Of a stretch of 64,000 nt of DNA, positions 21,755-31,455 are shown piece by piece. A model generated the notes under the pieces. The model ran no database searches and was not told the DNA's origin. It saw nothing but the letters and a program-made list of their open reading frames with translations. This stretch comes from Mesorhizobium loti (GTDB lineage: Bacteria > Pseudomonadota > Alphaproteobacteria > Rhizobiales > Rhizobiaceae), in the NCBI GenBank assembly GCA_002356515.1, contig AP017605.1:3729001-3793000 (forward strand). Direction: 5' to 3'. The stretch's first letter is position 1. Each line of letters starts with the position of its first letter. The translations under genes were made by a program, and so were the position numbers.

Positions 21755-23251
21755 TCAGTTCATCGTCGGAATGACGAACTCGGCACCGTCCTTGATGCCG
21801 GACGGCCAGCGCGAGGTGACCGTCTTGGTCTTGGTGTAGAAGCGGAAGGCGTCCGGGCCGTGCTGGTTGAGGTCGCCGAAGGACGACGCTTTCCAGCCGC
21901 CGAAGGTGTAATAGGCGATCGGAACCGGGATCGGCACGTTGACACCGACCATGCCGACCTGGACACGGCTTGCGAAGTCACGAGCGGCGTCGCCGTCGCG
22001 GGTGAAGATGGCGACGCCATTGCCCATCTCGTGGTCGTTGGCGAGCTTGATCGCGCTCTCATACGTCGGCGCGCGCACCACCGAGAGCACCGGCCCGAAG
22101 ATCTCTTCCTTGTAGATGCGCATGTCCGCCGTGACGTTGTCGAACAGGCAGCCGCCCATATAGTAGCCGTCCTCATAGCCCTGCATCTTGAAGCTGCGGC
22201 CGTCGACGACGAGCGTGGCGCCTTCCTTGACGCCGGTGTCGACATAACCTTTCACGCGCTCCAGTGCCTGCGCCGTCACCAGCGGGCCGAAATCGGCGGC
22301 CGAATCCGTCGACGGGCCGACTTTCAGGCTTTCCACGCGCGGTACCAGCTTTTCCATCAGCCGGTTCGCGGTGTCGTTGCCGACCGGAACTGCCACCGAG
22401 ATCGCCATGCAGCGCTCGCCTGCCGAGCCGTAGCCGGCGCCGATCAGCGCGTCGACGGTCTGGTCCATGTCGGCGTCGGGCATGATGATCATGTGGTTCT
22501 TGGCGCCACCAAAACACTGCACGCGCTTGCCCGCCGCGGTGCCGCGCGAATAGATGTAATGCGCGATCGGCGTCGAGCCGACAAAGCCGACGGCCTTGAT
22601 ATCGGGATCGTCGAGGATGGCGTCGACCACTTCCTTGTCGCCGTTGACGACGTTGAGGATGCCCGCCGGCAGGCCGGCCTCGAGGAACAGCTCGGCGATG
22701 CGGATCGGCACGCCCGGGTCACGCTCCGACGGCTTCAGGATGAAGGCATTGCCGCAAGCGATTGCCGGCGCGATCTTCCACAGCGGGATCATCGCCGGGA
22801 AGTTGAACGGCGTGATGCCGGCGACGACGCCGAGCGGCTGGCGCATCGAATAGACGTCGATGCCGGGGCCGGCGCCATCGGTGAACTCGCCCTTCATCAT
22901 GTGCGGCGCGCCGATGCAGACCTCGACCACTTCGAGGCCGCGCTGGATGTCGCCCTTGGCGTCGGCGATCGTCTTACCGTGCTCGCGCGCCAGAATGTCG
23001 GCCAGTTCGTCATAGTCGCGGGCGACCAGTTCGAGGAATTTCATCAGCACGCGCACGCGGCGCTGCGGGTTGGTGGCGGCCCATTTCGGCTGTGCTGCCT
23101 TGGCGTTCTCGACGGCCGCGCGCAGTTCCGCCTGCGAGGCGAGCGCCACCGTGCCGCGCACGGAGCCGTCCATCGGCTGCATGACGTCCTGCTTGCGGCC
23201 GCTGGTGCCGGCGACACGCTTGCCGCCGATGAAATGACCGTATTCGATCAT
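21755..23251 (-). CDS. mmsA: Methylmalonate-semialdehyde dehydrogenase (CoA-acylating)
   Basis: 498 aa from the ATG at 23251 with GGGAGA upstream; the open frame to 23326 is not needed. ALDH fold with the MmsA pattern: IEYGHFIGGKRVAG start, GITPFNFPAMIPLWK, active Cys in GSAGERCMAISVAV, and NVPIPVPIAYYTFGGWKAS. It converts methylmalonate or malonate semialdehyde with CoA and NAD to propionyl- or acetyl-CoA, in valine and inositol breakdown. It is divergent from a LysR regulator that is the likely controller. Confidence 0.95.
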   Translation of the reverse strand: MIEYGHFIGGKRVAGTSGRKQDVMQPMDGSVRGTVALASQAELRAAVENAKAAQPKWAATNPQRRVRVLMKFLELVARDYDELADILAREHGKTIADAKGDIQRGLEVVEVCIGAPHMMKGEFTDGAGPGIDVYSMRQPLGVVAGITPFNFPAMIPLWKIAPAIACGNAFILKPSERDPGVPIRIAELFLEAGLPAGILNVVNGDKEVVDAILDDPDIKAVGFVGSTPIAHYIYSRGTAAGKRVQCFGGAKNHMIIMPDADMDQTVDALIGAGYGSAGERCMAISVAVPVGNDTANRLMEKLVPRVESLKVGPSTDSAADFGPLVTAQALERVKGYVDTGVKEGATLVVDGRSFKMQGYEDGYYMGGCLFDNVTADMRIYKEEIFGPVLSVVRAPTYESAIKLANDHEMGNGVAIFTRDGDAARDFASRVQVGMVGVNVPIPVPIAYYTFGGWKASSFGDLNQHGPDAFRFYTKTKTVTSRWPSGIKDGAEFVIPTMN

Positions 23252-23350
23252 GATGTCTCTCCCTCGTTTGTGATGGGTGCATTCTCCGCCTTTGTGGTGG
23301 CGAAGGCAACGCGAGGGAGAACGCAACCGTTGTGCGAAAATTAGATATCG

Positions 23351-23370
23351 ATTGACGGGCGAGCATCAAT
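23351..23370. promoter_or_regulatory. LysR-box-like inverted repeat between mmsA and its LysR gene
   Basis: ATTGA and TCAAT are separated by 10 bases, in the 162-base divergent region. Symmetry and size fit LysR-type binding sites. An AGATATC word occurs on both sides (23343 and 23392). Confidence 0.4.
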
Positions 23371-23413
23371 TCTCGCAAATGGCCGACAACAAGATATCTC
23401 CTGGGGGATGCCC

Positions 23414-24295
23414 GTGAACTGGGATGACGTCCGCATCTTTCTCGCCGTGGCGCGTGCCGGCCAGATTCTCGGCGCCGCCAGGCGGCTGGAGCTCAACCAC
23501 GCCACCGTCTCGCGCCGCATCGCAGCACTCGAGGACGCGCTGCGCACAAAACTCTTCCGCCGGCTGACCACCGGCAGCGAGTTGACGCCCGCCGGCGAGC
23601 GGTTCCTCGATATTGCCGAGCGCATGGAGGGCGACATGATCGCCGCGCGTTCGACCATATCAGGCGAAGGCGACGATATCTCCGGCACCGTGCGCATCGG
23701 GGCACCCGACGGCTTCGGCGTCGCCTTCCTGGCCAGACGCCTCGGCGAACTGACCGCGCTGCACCGCGAGCTGACGATCCAGCTCGTGCCGGTGCCGCGC
23801 TCCTTCTCCCTGTCGCGGCGCGAGGCCGACATCGCCATCACCGTCGAGCGGCCGACCGAAGGTCGGCTGGTGGCGGGCAAGCTGGTCGACTATTCGCTCG
23901 GCCTGTTTGCCTCGCGCGCCTACGCCGATGCCAATGGCCTGCCCAAAACAGCGGCCGAACTCGGCCGGCACACCCTCATTGGGTATGTGCCTGACCTGAT
24001 CGTCAGCCCATCGCTCGACTACGCCGCCGAATTCAGCGCGGACTGGCGCACCAGCTTCGCCATTTCCTCCGCACTCGGCCAGGCCGAAGCGGTGCGCTCG
24101 GGCGCCGGCATCGGCATCCTGCACACCTTCGTCGCCCGTTCGATGCCGGAGCTGGTGGCCGTCGATGTGGTGGCGCCCATCCGCCGCGCCTACTGGCTGG
24201 TCTATCACGAATCAGTCAGGCCGCTGCGCCGCATCCAGATCGTCGCCGGCTTCATCACCAAGGCGGTGGAGCGGGAAAGAAGCCTTTTCCTTTAG
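23414..24295 (+). CDS. LysR-family transcriptional regulator
   Basis: 293 aa from a GTG at 23414 (NWDDVRIFLAVARAGQ). An ATG two codons earlier (23408) overlaps the GGGGG ribosome site, so the GTG is preferred. The helix-turn-helix is RRLELNHATVSRRIAALEDAL. The sensing domain follows (RIGAPDGFGVAFLARRL). It is divergent from mmsA and so is its likely regulator. Confidence 0.9.
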   Translation: MNWDDVRIFLAVARAGQILGAARRLELNHATVSRRIAALEDALRTKLFRRLTTGSELTPAGERFLDIAERMEGDMIAARSTISGEGDDISGTVRIGAPDGFGVAFLARRLGELTALHRELTIQLVPVPRSFSLSRREADIAITVERPTEGRLVAGKLVDYSLGLFASRAYADANGLPKTAAELGRHTLIGYVPDLIVSPSLDYAAEFSADWRTSFAISSALGQAEAVRSGAGIGILHTFVARSMPELVAVDVVAPIRRAYWLVYHESVRPLRRIQIVAGFITKAVERERSLFL

Positions 24296-24444
24296 AAGCG
24301 CTGTCAGAGGCGCCTGGCAGGTGCAACACACGACGCCTTTCCCTTGCCACAAAACCGGCCAGTGTGGCATCAGGCGTGCGGTCGCCGGCCACGAGGCAAG
24401 GCCGCCGGGTGGGGAAATCGTTCAGAAAGCTGGCGCGGATAAAC

Positions 24445-24888
24445 ATGCGAGCCGTTCTTGCCATCCTGCCGCTGCTTTTCGTCTCGGCCTGCGCCAACCC
24501 TTGGGCCAAGGTGCCGGAAGCCGAATTGCCCAAGCCGATCCGCTACGCCATGGCGCGCCCCTCGCCTTTCGTCATTGGCAATTATTGCGGCCCCGGCACC
24601 CGCACCGGCGATCTGTCGGCCCGGCCGGTCGACCGCCTCGACGCCGTATGCCAGGTCCATGACGCCTGCTACATCGCCCGCCACAATCATTGCGACTGCG
24701 ACGGCGCGCTTATCACCTCCGCCAGGGCAATTCGCGACGACAAGACGGCGCCACGCAAGATGCGCGGCGAGGCAGAATTGCTGATCGCTACCTTCGCCAT
24801 TCCCGTCTGCAAGGTGTTTCCACAGGGCTTCATGCCGCCGCGCGACCCGGCACAGTTGAGCGCGATGAAGGCCGGAGCCGCCGGTTGA
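24445..24888 (+). CDS. Lipoprotein with phospholipase A2 signature
   Basis: 147 aa from the ATG at 24445; the longer frame from 24364 lacks a signal sequence at its start. MRAVLAILPLLFVSAC is a lipoprotein signal, with lipid-attached Cys16. Residues 46-51 read NYCGPG, like the calcium loop of secreted phospholipase A2. Residues 69-76 read CQVHDACY, the CxxHDxCY catalytic motif with the His-Asp pair. Further Cys (HCDC, IPVCK) could form disulphides. The fold call is from motifs only; activity is inferred. Its stop overlaps the start of the phospholipase D gene, so the two are made together. Confidence 0.8.
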   Translation: MRAVLAILPLLFVSACANPWAKVPEAELPKPIRYAMARPSPFVIGNYCGPGTRTGDLSARPVDRLDAVCQVHDACYIARHNHCDCDGALITSARAIRDDKTAPRKMRGEAELLIATFAIPVCKVFPQGFMPPRDPAQLSAMKAGAAG

Positions 24889-27035
24889 ACCGCAGCGCAT
24901 CCATCATCCTTGCCCTAATCGGGCTGGCCGCCCTTGCCGGTTGTACCGGCACAGGCCGCAATGCCTGCGACCTCCTGCCGGGACAGGAAGCCTGCGCGCG
25001 GCCTTCCCTGTCGGCCGGCACGCCCGGGCCGCAGGTCGCGGCGTCGCAGTTTTTCGGCGATGCCGGCGCCAGTGACTACGAAAGACGATTCCTGGCACTG
25101 CTTGCCCATAATCAGCTCGGCGCCATGGACCGCGCCAACGGCACCGGCCCATTCGGGCGCAACCGGCGCGACGTGCAGAACAGTGACTTCCAGGCGACCT
25201 ATTCGACGCTGCAGCAACTGGCCGGACCGGTCGCCAGGGCGCTTCTGCCGCCCGCCAGTGGCGGCAGCGGCGAGGGCCAGTTCGACGGACGCTGGCGGGT
25301 GTCGCGGCAGACGCTTTACATCGATGCGGCGGCGCGGCCCACAGCCCCCAAGACTTTCGATTTCTCCGGCCTGCAGGCACGCAGCACCGAGATCGTCGTG
25401 CGCCAGGTCGGCGAGCAGCCTGCCGACATCGAGGCCACCTGCGACGGCGCGTTGGCGATCCGCGACGCCGGCGCCTCGCGCACCATCGCCGCCGGCGCGG
25501 CATTTCGGTTCCGCCTGTCTGGCGAGGACGACGCAGTCAGCCTGTTTCCAAGCGACAGCCTGAACCGCTGCACGGCAAGGATCCGCTCCAGCCTTGCTTC
25601 GGCCGGCGCGCCGCTTACGATCCGGCGCGAAGAGGCCGCCGATCCCTCGCTCGCCAGCTTCGACAGCCGCTACGAGCGTTGCCCGGTCCCCGACAGCGCC
25701 GGCCTCGACGCGCTTGAACGCGCCTTCTATGCCAGCCGCTGGCTGTCGCAGACCTGCGCCCTGCCGATCGGCGCGCCCAAGCTGCTGCGCAAGTCGCGCG
25801 ACGGCTTCAACGCCAAGGTCGAGGCGCTGATGGGCGCGCCTCTGTCCGATGCGGCAATAGACAAAGGCGACCCCGATCTGCCGCTCGATTTCTCCAGGGC
25901 GCCAAGGCTGAAGCTGATCTATCTGTCCTCGCTCGAATTCAAGGCCGACTTTTCAGGCTGCATCATGGAACGGCTGATCCGTCATCATGCAGCCCTTGGC
26001 ACCAAGGTGCGCATCATGGTCACCGACGTGCTGGAGCGCGAGAAGGACGACGCCATGCTGCACCGGCTGGCGGCTGAATTCCCCAATGTCGAATTGCAGG
26101 AGTACCGCTGGCGCGCCGACCATGGCGCGCCGATCGACGAGCAGATTTCACAATTGCACAAGACCCATCATATCAAGATGCTGGCGACGCTGGCTGAGGA
26201 TCCCGCGCGCTCGCGCGTCATCATCGGCGGCCGCAACATCCATGATGGCTTCCTGTTCCATCAGCCGATCGACCTGTCACGCTATCCGGACCTGCAGCAA
26301 TACGGCAAGACCGACGGGCTTTCGCTGAACTACTATTCGAACTGGAGCGACTTCGACATCGAGTTCGCCGACAGCGCCACGGTCGAGACGCTCGCCGCGC
26401 ATCTGTCGACGATATGGTTGCGCGACGCCGACACCAATCTGGCGCGCCCCTTCTCCATCCCGGTTCGCGGTGATGGCCCCCAAGGCAATGCCCGGCATTT
26501 CATTTCGGTGCCCTATGAAGACGACCATGCGCTGGAGGCCTATTTCGTCGAGCTGGTCGATGCCGCTCAACACCACATCCAGATCGTCAACCCCTACCTT
26601 AATTTGACGCCGAGCCTCGCCCAGGCCGTTGACCGGGCGCTTGCCCGTGGCGTCAAGATCGACATTGTCGGCCGCATCGATCTCAAGGGCGATATCGGCG
26701 GCAAATTCCTCACCGCGCTCAACAAGCTGTTCGTCGAGAAATATGGCGACCGCATCAACATCCGCGAGTTCAAGGCGCCCGACGTGGTGCTGCATTCCAA
26801 GATCATGATGATCGACGAAAGGCTGGTCGCCATCTCCTCGGTCAACCTCAACAACCGCAGCTTCTTCCACGATTCAGAGAACGGCATGATGGTGCTCGAT
26901 CCCGCCTTCTACATCAGGATGAAGCCGATCTATGACGACTATCTCGCCCACTCGAACCCGGTTTCCACCAAGGTGACGATCCCGTGGGCCTATCGGTTGC
27001 TGTTCGATGAGGCCTGGGTCAGGCAGGCGTTCTGA
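24885..27035 (+). CDS. Phospholipase D-family lipoprotein
   Basis: 716 aa from a TTG at 24885 that overlaps the previous stop (TTGA), with GGAG seven bases before it. Lipobox LAALAGC puts the acylated Cys at residue 20. Residues 20-340 are a region I do not recognise, with several Cys. The C-terminal half has the two halves of a PLD domain. The second motif is textbook (His637, Lys639, Asp644 in LHSKIMMIDE, then SSVNLNNRS). The first (His429, Lys431, then IIGGRNIHDG) has a longer spacing to Asp439. Likely a phosphodiesterase or cardiolipin-synthase-like transferase at the envelope. Confidence 0.85.
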   Translation: MNRSASIILALIGLAALAGCTGTGRNACDLLPGQEACARPSLSAGTPGPQVAASQFFGDAGASDYERRFLALLAHNQLGAMDRANGTGPFGRNRRDVQNSDFQATYSTLQQLAGPVARALLPPASGGSGEGQFDGRWRVSRQTLYIDAAARPTAPKTFDFSGLQARSTEIVVRQVGEQPADIEATCDGALAIRDAGASRTIAAGAAFRFRLSGEDDAVSLFPSDSLNRCTARIRSSLASAGAPLTIRREEAADPSLASFDSRYERCPVPDSAGLDALERAFYASRWLSQTCALPIGAPKLLRKSRDGFNAKVEALMGAPLSDAAIDKGDPDLPLDFSRAPRLKLIYLSSLEFKADFSGCIMERLIRHHAALGTKVRIMVTDVLEREKDDAMLHRLAAEFPNVELQEYRWRADHGAPIDEQISQLHKTHHIKMLATLAEDPARSRVIIGGRNIHDGFLFHQPIDLSRYPDLQQYGKTDGLSLNYYSNWSDFDIEFADSATVETLAAHLSTIWLRDADTNLARPFSIPVRGDGPQGNARHFISVPYEDDHALEAYFVELVDAAQHHIQIVNPYLNLTPSLAQAVDRALARGVKIDIVGRIDLKGDIGGKFLTALNKLFVEKYGDRINIREFKAPDVVLHSKIMMIDERLVAISSVNLNNRSFFHDSENGMMVLDPAFYIRMKPIYDDYLAHSNPVSTKVTIPWAYRLLFDEAWVRQAF

Positions 27036-27051
27036 TCTTCTCGCCCTGTGC

Positions 27052-28308
27052 CTATTTCAGGTAGCGCTCCTGCGCGAGGGCACGGGCATCGATGTCGGGC
27101 ACCTTGTTGGACATGATGTCAGCCAGCACCTTGGCCGAGCCGCAGGCCATGGTCCAGCCGAGCGTACCATGGCCGGTGTTGAGGAAGAGATTGGAAAGCT
27201 CGGTGCGGCCGATCAGTGGCGGGCCATCCGGCGTCATCGGCCGCAGCCCGCACCAGAAGGTCGCCTCGCGCATGGCGCCGGCGCCCGCAAAGAGATCGCC
27301 GACCGAATGTTCGAGCGTGCGGCGCCGTGATTCATGCAGCCTGAGGTCGAAGCCGGAAATCTCGGCCGTGCCGCCGACGCGGATGCGGTCGCCGAGCCGT
27401 GTGATTGCCACCTTGTAGGTCTCGTCCATCACGGTCGACACCGGCGCCAGGGCTGCATCCTTGATCGGCACGGTGATCGAATAGCCTTTGACCGGATAGA
27501 CCGGGATCGACCGTTTCATCCTGCGCATGAAGCCCGCCGAGTAGCTGCCCAGCGCCATCACATAGGCTTCGGAGGCCTTGAAACCCTTGCTGGTGCTGAG
27601 ATTGGCAATGCGGTTGCGGCTGCGGATAACGCGCCAGATCGTCGTGTCGTATTCGAACGTGACGCCACGCGCGACACAGAGCTCGGCCAGTTTCTCGGTG
27701 AACATCTTGCAGTCACCGGTTTCGTCATGCGGCAGCCTGAGCCCGCCGACGAACTTCTCGCGCACACCGGCCAGCGCCGGCTCCGCCGCGATGCAGCCAT
27801 CCTGATCGAGGATCTCGTAGGGCACGCCATATTTCTTCAGCACCTCGACATCGCCGCCGGTGCCGTCGAGCTGCTTTTGCGTGCGAAACAGCTGCAGCGT
27901 GCCCTGGGTGCGCTCGTCATAGGTGATGCCGGTCGCCTCGCGCAGCGCCTTCAGCGTGTCGCGGCTGTATTCGGCCAGCGGCACCATCCGCGACTTGTTG
28001 ATCGCATAGCGCTCGGCCGTGCAGTTGCGCAGCATCTTGACCAGCCAGGTCCACATATGCGGGTCGAAGGCCGGCCGCACCACCAGCGGGCCATGCTTCA
28101 TCAACAGCCATTTGATCGCCTTCAGCGGAATGCCGGGTCCGGCCCAGGGCGATGCATAGCCGGGTGAAATCTCGCCGGCATTGGCGAAGCTGGTTTCCAG
28201 CGCCGGGCCCTTCTGGCGGTCGAGCACCGTCACCTCGTGGCCAGCCTCGGCAAGATAATAGGCCGTGGTCACCCCGATGACGCCGCCGCCCAGCACCATG
28301 ATCTTCAT
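27052..28308 (-). CDS. dadA: D-amino acid dehydrogenase
   Basis: 418 aa. FAD motif [19 protein letters not shown] at the N-terminus. DadA-type segments are [21 protein letters not shown] and, near the end, [17 protein letters not shown] and [17 protein letters not shown]. It oxidises D-alanine and other D-amino acids to keto acids, passing electrons to the respiratory chain at the inner membrane. An alanine racemase gene lies 1.4 kb upstream on the same strand, separated by two Rnk-like genes. Convergent with the PLD gene. Confidence 0.95.
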   Translation of the reverse strand: MKIMVLGGGVIGVTTAYYLAEAGHEVTVLDRQKGPALETSFANAGEISPGYASPWAGPGIPLKAIKWLLMKHGPLVVRPAFDPHMWTWLVKMLRNCTAERYAINKSRMVPLAEYSRDTLKALREATGITYDERTQGTLQLFRTQKQLDGTGGDVEVLKKYGVPYEILDQDGCIAAEPALAGVREKFVGGLRLPHDETGDCKMFTEKLAELCVARGVTFEYDTTIWRVIRSRNRIANLSTSKGFKASEAYVMALGSYSAGFMRRMKRSIPVYPVKGYSITVPIKDAALAPVSTVMDETYKVAITRLGDRIRVGGTAEISGFDLRLHESRRRTLEHSVGDLFAGAGAMREATFWCGLRPMTPDGPPLIGRTELSNLFLNTGHGTLGWTMACGSAKVLADIMSNKVPDIDARALAQERYLK

Positions 28309-28373
28309 CGTTCACTCCTTGCCGCGCCGCGCATCCTCAGGACGCCCGTGGACGCGACCGCATTTCTCGATTT

Positions 28374-28422
28374 GCGCATGATCCCAAATGAAAATCGATG
28401 CCGATTTTCGAGAACCATGCGC
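28374..28422. repeat. Nested palindromic intergenic repeat
   Basis: Outer arms GCGCATG/CATGCGC enclose a perfect inner stem GAAAATCG-ATGC-CGATTTTC. The 49-base unit closely resembles the GCATGATCC...CATGCGC palindromes scattered through Mesorhizobium genomes. It lies between dadA and an Rnk-like gene, where the RNA would fold into a hairpin. Confidence 0.7.
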
Positions 28423-28432
28423 TGTGGCCCAT

Positions 28433-28993
28433 TCACGCCGCCGAGGGACCGGGGTCGTCGTCTTCTGTCTGCCGCATTCCGGCCGTCTCGCCAAGAGGCC
28501 GCCAATCGTCTGCGGCGCTGTAGACGAGAGTAAGCCCGTGCGGTCGTCGCCGATCGGCCCGGTCCTTCTGCCTGACCGCGCGCCGGGCAGCCTCCGGCTG
28601 GTAAAGCACGGCCTTGATCAGGATCGACTCCCGTCGGCCATCGGCGTGCTCGATCAAAGCCGTTTCGCCCTGCGCCATGCCTAGCATGCAGAGCCCGCGC
28701 CTCGTCGCCACCGACAGGCTGGAGCCGACCGGTCCGCGCACCTCGTTCTGCACCAGGGTGCGCGTCTCGGTCTGACCGGCATCAATGCTGAACACCACTC
28801 TGCTATTGAGCGTCACAATATCGGGCTCGACCGAATCAAGCGGAACGACATCGGCGCTTGAAAGCTTGTGTTCGAGCATACGCGCGATCGGATCCGCGAA
28901 TGCCTGCCGGCGCGCCAGCATGACTTCGAGGACTGCGAAGTCCTTCGTCGTCAGGCAGCAATTCGTGCTCGTCATCATCGCCTCCACGATCAA
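28433..28993 (-). CDS. Rnk-like GreA/GreB C-terminal-domain protein (first of a tandem pair, downstream member)
   Basis: 186 aa. N-terminal short helical region (TTKDFAVLEVMLARRQAFADP) and then a GreA/GreB C-terminal FKBP-like domain (DIVTLNSRVVFSIDAGQTETRTLV). This is the Rnk pattern (regulator of nucleoside diphosphate kinase; binds RNA polymerase without a Gre coiled coil). The C-terminus is a longer Arg-rich and disordered tail than usual. Its start overlaps the previous gene's stop (ATGA). Confidence 0.75.
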   Translation of the reverse strand: MIVEAMMTSTNCCLTTKDFAVLEVMLARRQAFADPIARMLEHKLSSADVVPLDSVEPDIVTLNSRVVFSIDAGQTETRTLVQNEVRGPVGSSLSVATRRGLCMLGMAQGETALIEHADGRRESILIKAVLYQPEAARRAVRQKDRADRRRPHGLTLVYSAADDWRPLGETAGMRQTEDDDPGPSAA

Positions 28994-29436
28994 GGCCGTT
29001 GCGGGCCGGAGGGCGGCGTATCGACGGCTTCAACGGTCACCGACAGTTCCCGGCCGCCACGGCTGCTCCAGCACACCGCCTGCCCGATGGTCGCGCCGAT
29101 AAGCGCCGTTCCCATCGGCGTCAGCACCGAAATCCTGTTTTCGGCAATGTCGGCTTCGCCGGGATAGACCAGCATGATGCGCTGGGTCTCCCCGCCGTCG
29201 GCACGGACCGTCACGATCGAACCCATACGCACCACGCCGGCCGGCATCGCCGCCGCGTCCGTGATGACGGCCCGGTCCATTTCCGAAAGCAGCTCCTCGG
29301 CCGTCTCGGGGGTGCGATCGAGCAAGGCCCTCGCCAGGCTGGTCAACCTGCCGTGGTCGGTATCACTGATCAAAATCTGGCTGCTTGGTCGCAGTCCGAT
29401 TGCATGTTGCATGGCAAACCTCATGGATCGGCGCAT
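28990..29436 (-). CDS. Rnk-like GreA/GreB C-terminal-domain protein (second of the pair, upstream member)
   Basis: Up to 148 aa; starts at 29436, 29421 (MRFAM) or 29409 (MQHAIG) are all possible. Same layout as its neighbour: ILISDTDHGRLTSLARALLD, then MGSIVTVRADGGETQRIMLVYPGEAD and the ISVLTPMGTALIGATIGQ strand-turn-strand of the Gre C-terminal domain. This copy is closer to Rnk. Being adjacent and overlapping, the pair probably arose by duplication and is made together. Confidence 0.8.
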   Translation of the reverse strand: MRRSMRFAMQHAIGLRPSSQILISDTDHGRLTSLARALLDRTPETAEELLSEMDRAVITDAAAMPAGVVRMGSIVTVRADGGETQRIMLVYPGEADIAENRISVLTPMGTALIGATIGQAVCWSSRGGRELSVTVEAVDTPPSGPQRP

Positions 29437-29687
29437 CGAACGAATGCGCGCTTGCCACCGCGCTGACGGCGGCGTGATGAAAAGCCGGCAGCCGCGAAAA
29501 GCTGCACGACTTGATGGCGATGGTGGATGTATGGATGCCCCGATAAGGACGGACGCCGGAAGGCGGCCGCGCCGGGGCTACGATCCCGCGATCGGGCAGA
29601 CCCTGAACAAGGTTCTGGTATAAGCGAGGTTGCTCATGCTCCGAACCTTGCCGACAGGCGCCCGCTTGTCAAGCGCGGCCAAACCGC

Positions 29688-30857
29688 TCAACCGCCGACA
29701 TAATGGCGATAAAAGCGCGGACCGAGACTGGCCAGGATTTCATAGCCGATGGTGCCGGCATGGCCGGCGGCATCGTCGACGCTCTGCGAGGGGCCAAGCA
29801 GCTCGACCAGATCGCCCTCGCGCAGCCTGCCGGGCGGCAGAGCGGAAATGTCGAGAATGATCGAATCCATCGACACGCGCCCGAGGAAAGGCAGACGCAG
29901 TCCTTCGAACCAGGCCGCCGAAGCGGAGCGGCGCAGCCAGCCATCCGCATAGCCAAACGAAATCGTCGCCAGGCTCAGCGGACCGTCCGCGTGATAGGTG
30001 TGGCCATAGCCGATGCCGGTGCCCTTTTCGACGCGGCGCGTCTGCGCCACCTTGGCCTGCAGCCGCACCACGGGCAGCATCGGATTGGGTTCGCCGGGCG
30101 TCGGGTTGATGCCGTAAAGCGCCGCACCGGGGCGGGCGAGATCGTAATGATAGGACGGCCCGAGAAAGATGCCGGAAGAATTGGCAAGCGAGGCAGGCGC
30201 CCGGGGCAGCATGGCGCGCAGCCGCTCAAACGCCAGTCGCTGCTGTTCATTGGCCGGATGATGCGGCTCGTCGGCGCAGGCCAGGTGGCTCATCACATAT
30301 CTGATGTCGATGCCGTCGAACGCGCTGCTATCCCCGGCCAGTGCCTCGACTTCGGCTGGCGCCATGCCGAGCCGCGACATGCCGCTGTCGACCTGGAGCG
30401 CGGCCGGCAGCCGGCGCCCGGCGTCGTGTGCCACCGTGCGCCAGGCTTGCAACTGCGCGCCACTGTTGATGGCCGCGCAAAGCCCAGCCGCCACCGCTTC
30501 CGGCTCGGAGCCCGGCGGCAGCCCGTTCAGCACGTAGATGTCTGGTCCGGTACCGATCGCCTTGCGCAACGCGATGCCTTCAGCCAGCAGCGCGACGAAG
30601 AAGATGTCGCAGCCTTCCCGGGCCAGCGCTGCTGCCACCTGGGCCGCGCCGAGGCCGTAGCCATTGGCCTTGACCACGCCGGCGCAACGCACGCCGCCCA
30701 ACCGCGCCTTCAGCCGCCGGTAGTTTTCACGGATGACGCTGAGATCGATGGTCAGGATGGCGCCAGCCGCCACTTCGCTGACCGGCCAATCGGTGACGGT
30801 TTTCGCGGCATTCCGGTTGACGGTGTCGGTCATGGCGACCCTCATTGCATCGGCCAT
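29688..30857 (-). CDS. alr: Alanine racemase
   Basis: 389 aa. PLP Lys is in CAGVVKANGYGLGA near residue 50, and the second catalytic part includes the Tyr of ALYGINP and GYADGWLRR. It interconverts L- and D-alanine for peptidoglycan or, with dadA, for alanine breakdown. Two starts have good sites: 30857 (GGGGA, 8 bases) and 30833 (GAGGG, 5 bases). The open frame back to 31085 overlaps rppH and is rejected. Confidence 0.94.
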   Translation of the reverse strand: MADAMRVAMTDTVNRNAAKTVTDWPVSEVAAGAILTIDLSVIRENYRRLKARLGGVRCAGVVKANGYGLGAAQVAAALAREGCDIFFVALLAEGIALRKAIGTGPDIYVLNGLPPGSEPEAVAAGLCAAINSGAQLQAWRTVAHDAGRRLPAALQVDSGMSRLGMAPAEVEALAGDSSAFDGIDIRYVMSHLACADEPHHPANEQQRLAFERLRAMLPRAPASLANSSGIFLGPSYHYDLARPGAALYGINPTPGEPNPMLPVVRLQAKVAQTRRVEKGTGIGYGHTYHADGPLSLATISFGYADGWLRRSASAAWFEGLRLPFLGRVSMDSIILDISALPPGRLREGDLVELLGPSQSVDDAAGHAGTIGYEILASLGPRFYRHYVGG

Positions 30858-30898
30858 CAATACGATCCCCGCACCGGCGCGGCAACCGCGACGCGCCG

Positions 30899-31420
30899 CT
30901 ACCGCGCCAGATGGCTGAACGCCGCCACCACCTCTTCGTAGACCTTGCGCTTGAACGGCACGATCAGGTCGGGCAGGTCCTGCATCGGCCGCCACGACCA
31001 TTTGTCGAATTCGGCGGTATGGCCTCCCGGCGGCGGATTGATCTGGATTTCGCTCACATCGCCATGAAAGCGGAAGGCGAACCATTTCTGCGTCTGGCCG
31101 CGATAGCGGCCCTTGAAGGCAATGCCGACGAGATGATCCGGCAGGTCGTAGTTGATCCAGTCCGGCGCCTCGGTGAGCAGCGAGACGCTCTGCATGCCGG
31201 TCTCCTCATAGAGCTCGCGCTCCGCCGCCTGCAACGGTTCCTCGCCCTTGTCGATGCCGCCTTGCGGCATCTGCCAGAGCTGCGTCGTGCCGGCGAATTC
31301 GCTGTCGGGTTCGGCGATACGATGCCCGACCCAGACCAGGCCCTCGCCATTGAGGATCATCAACCCGACACAGGGGCGGTAGGGCAGCGTTTCGCGGTCG
31401 ACCTTTTTCGTCTTCGCCAT
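30899..31420 (-). CDS. rppH: RNA pyrophosphohydrolase (Nudix)
   Basis: 173 aa. The Nudix box is [24 protein letters not shown] minus its first and last residues, i.e. the GX5EX7REUXEE pattern, near residue 52. Flanking [12 protein letters not shown] and LWQMPQGG are typical of RppH/YgdP. It removes pyrophosphate from 5' triphosphate RNA ends to start decay. The start is the ATG at 31420 with GGAG eight bases upstream. It is the last gene of the envC-ctpA-deacetylase set. Confidence 0.95.
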   Translation of the reverse strand: MAKTKKVDRETLPYRPCVGLMILNGEGLVWVGHRIAEPDSEFAGTTQLWQMPQGGIDKGEEPLQAAERELYEETGMQSVSLLTEAPDWINYDLPDHLVGIAFKGRYRGQTQKWFAFRFHGDVSEIQINPPPGGHTAEFDKWSWRPMQDLPDLIVPFKRKVYEEVVAAFSHLAR

Positions 31421-31455
31421 TATCTGTGCTCCGAGGGGTTCACGGCCAGGCGTGG

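Noticed and set aside
28316..28533. Short frames of 60-98 codons between dadA and the Rnk-like genes
   Set aside because: They run across the palindromic repeat and lack ribosome sites.
30858..31085. Extended N-terminus for alanine racemase
   Set aside because: It overlaps rppH by 187 bases in another frame, and the conserved racemase sequence begins after 30857.
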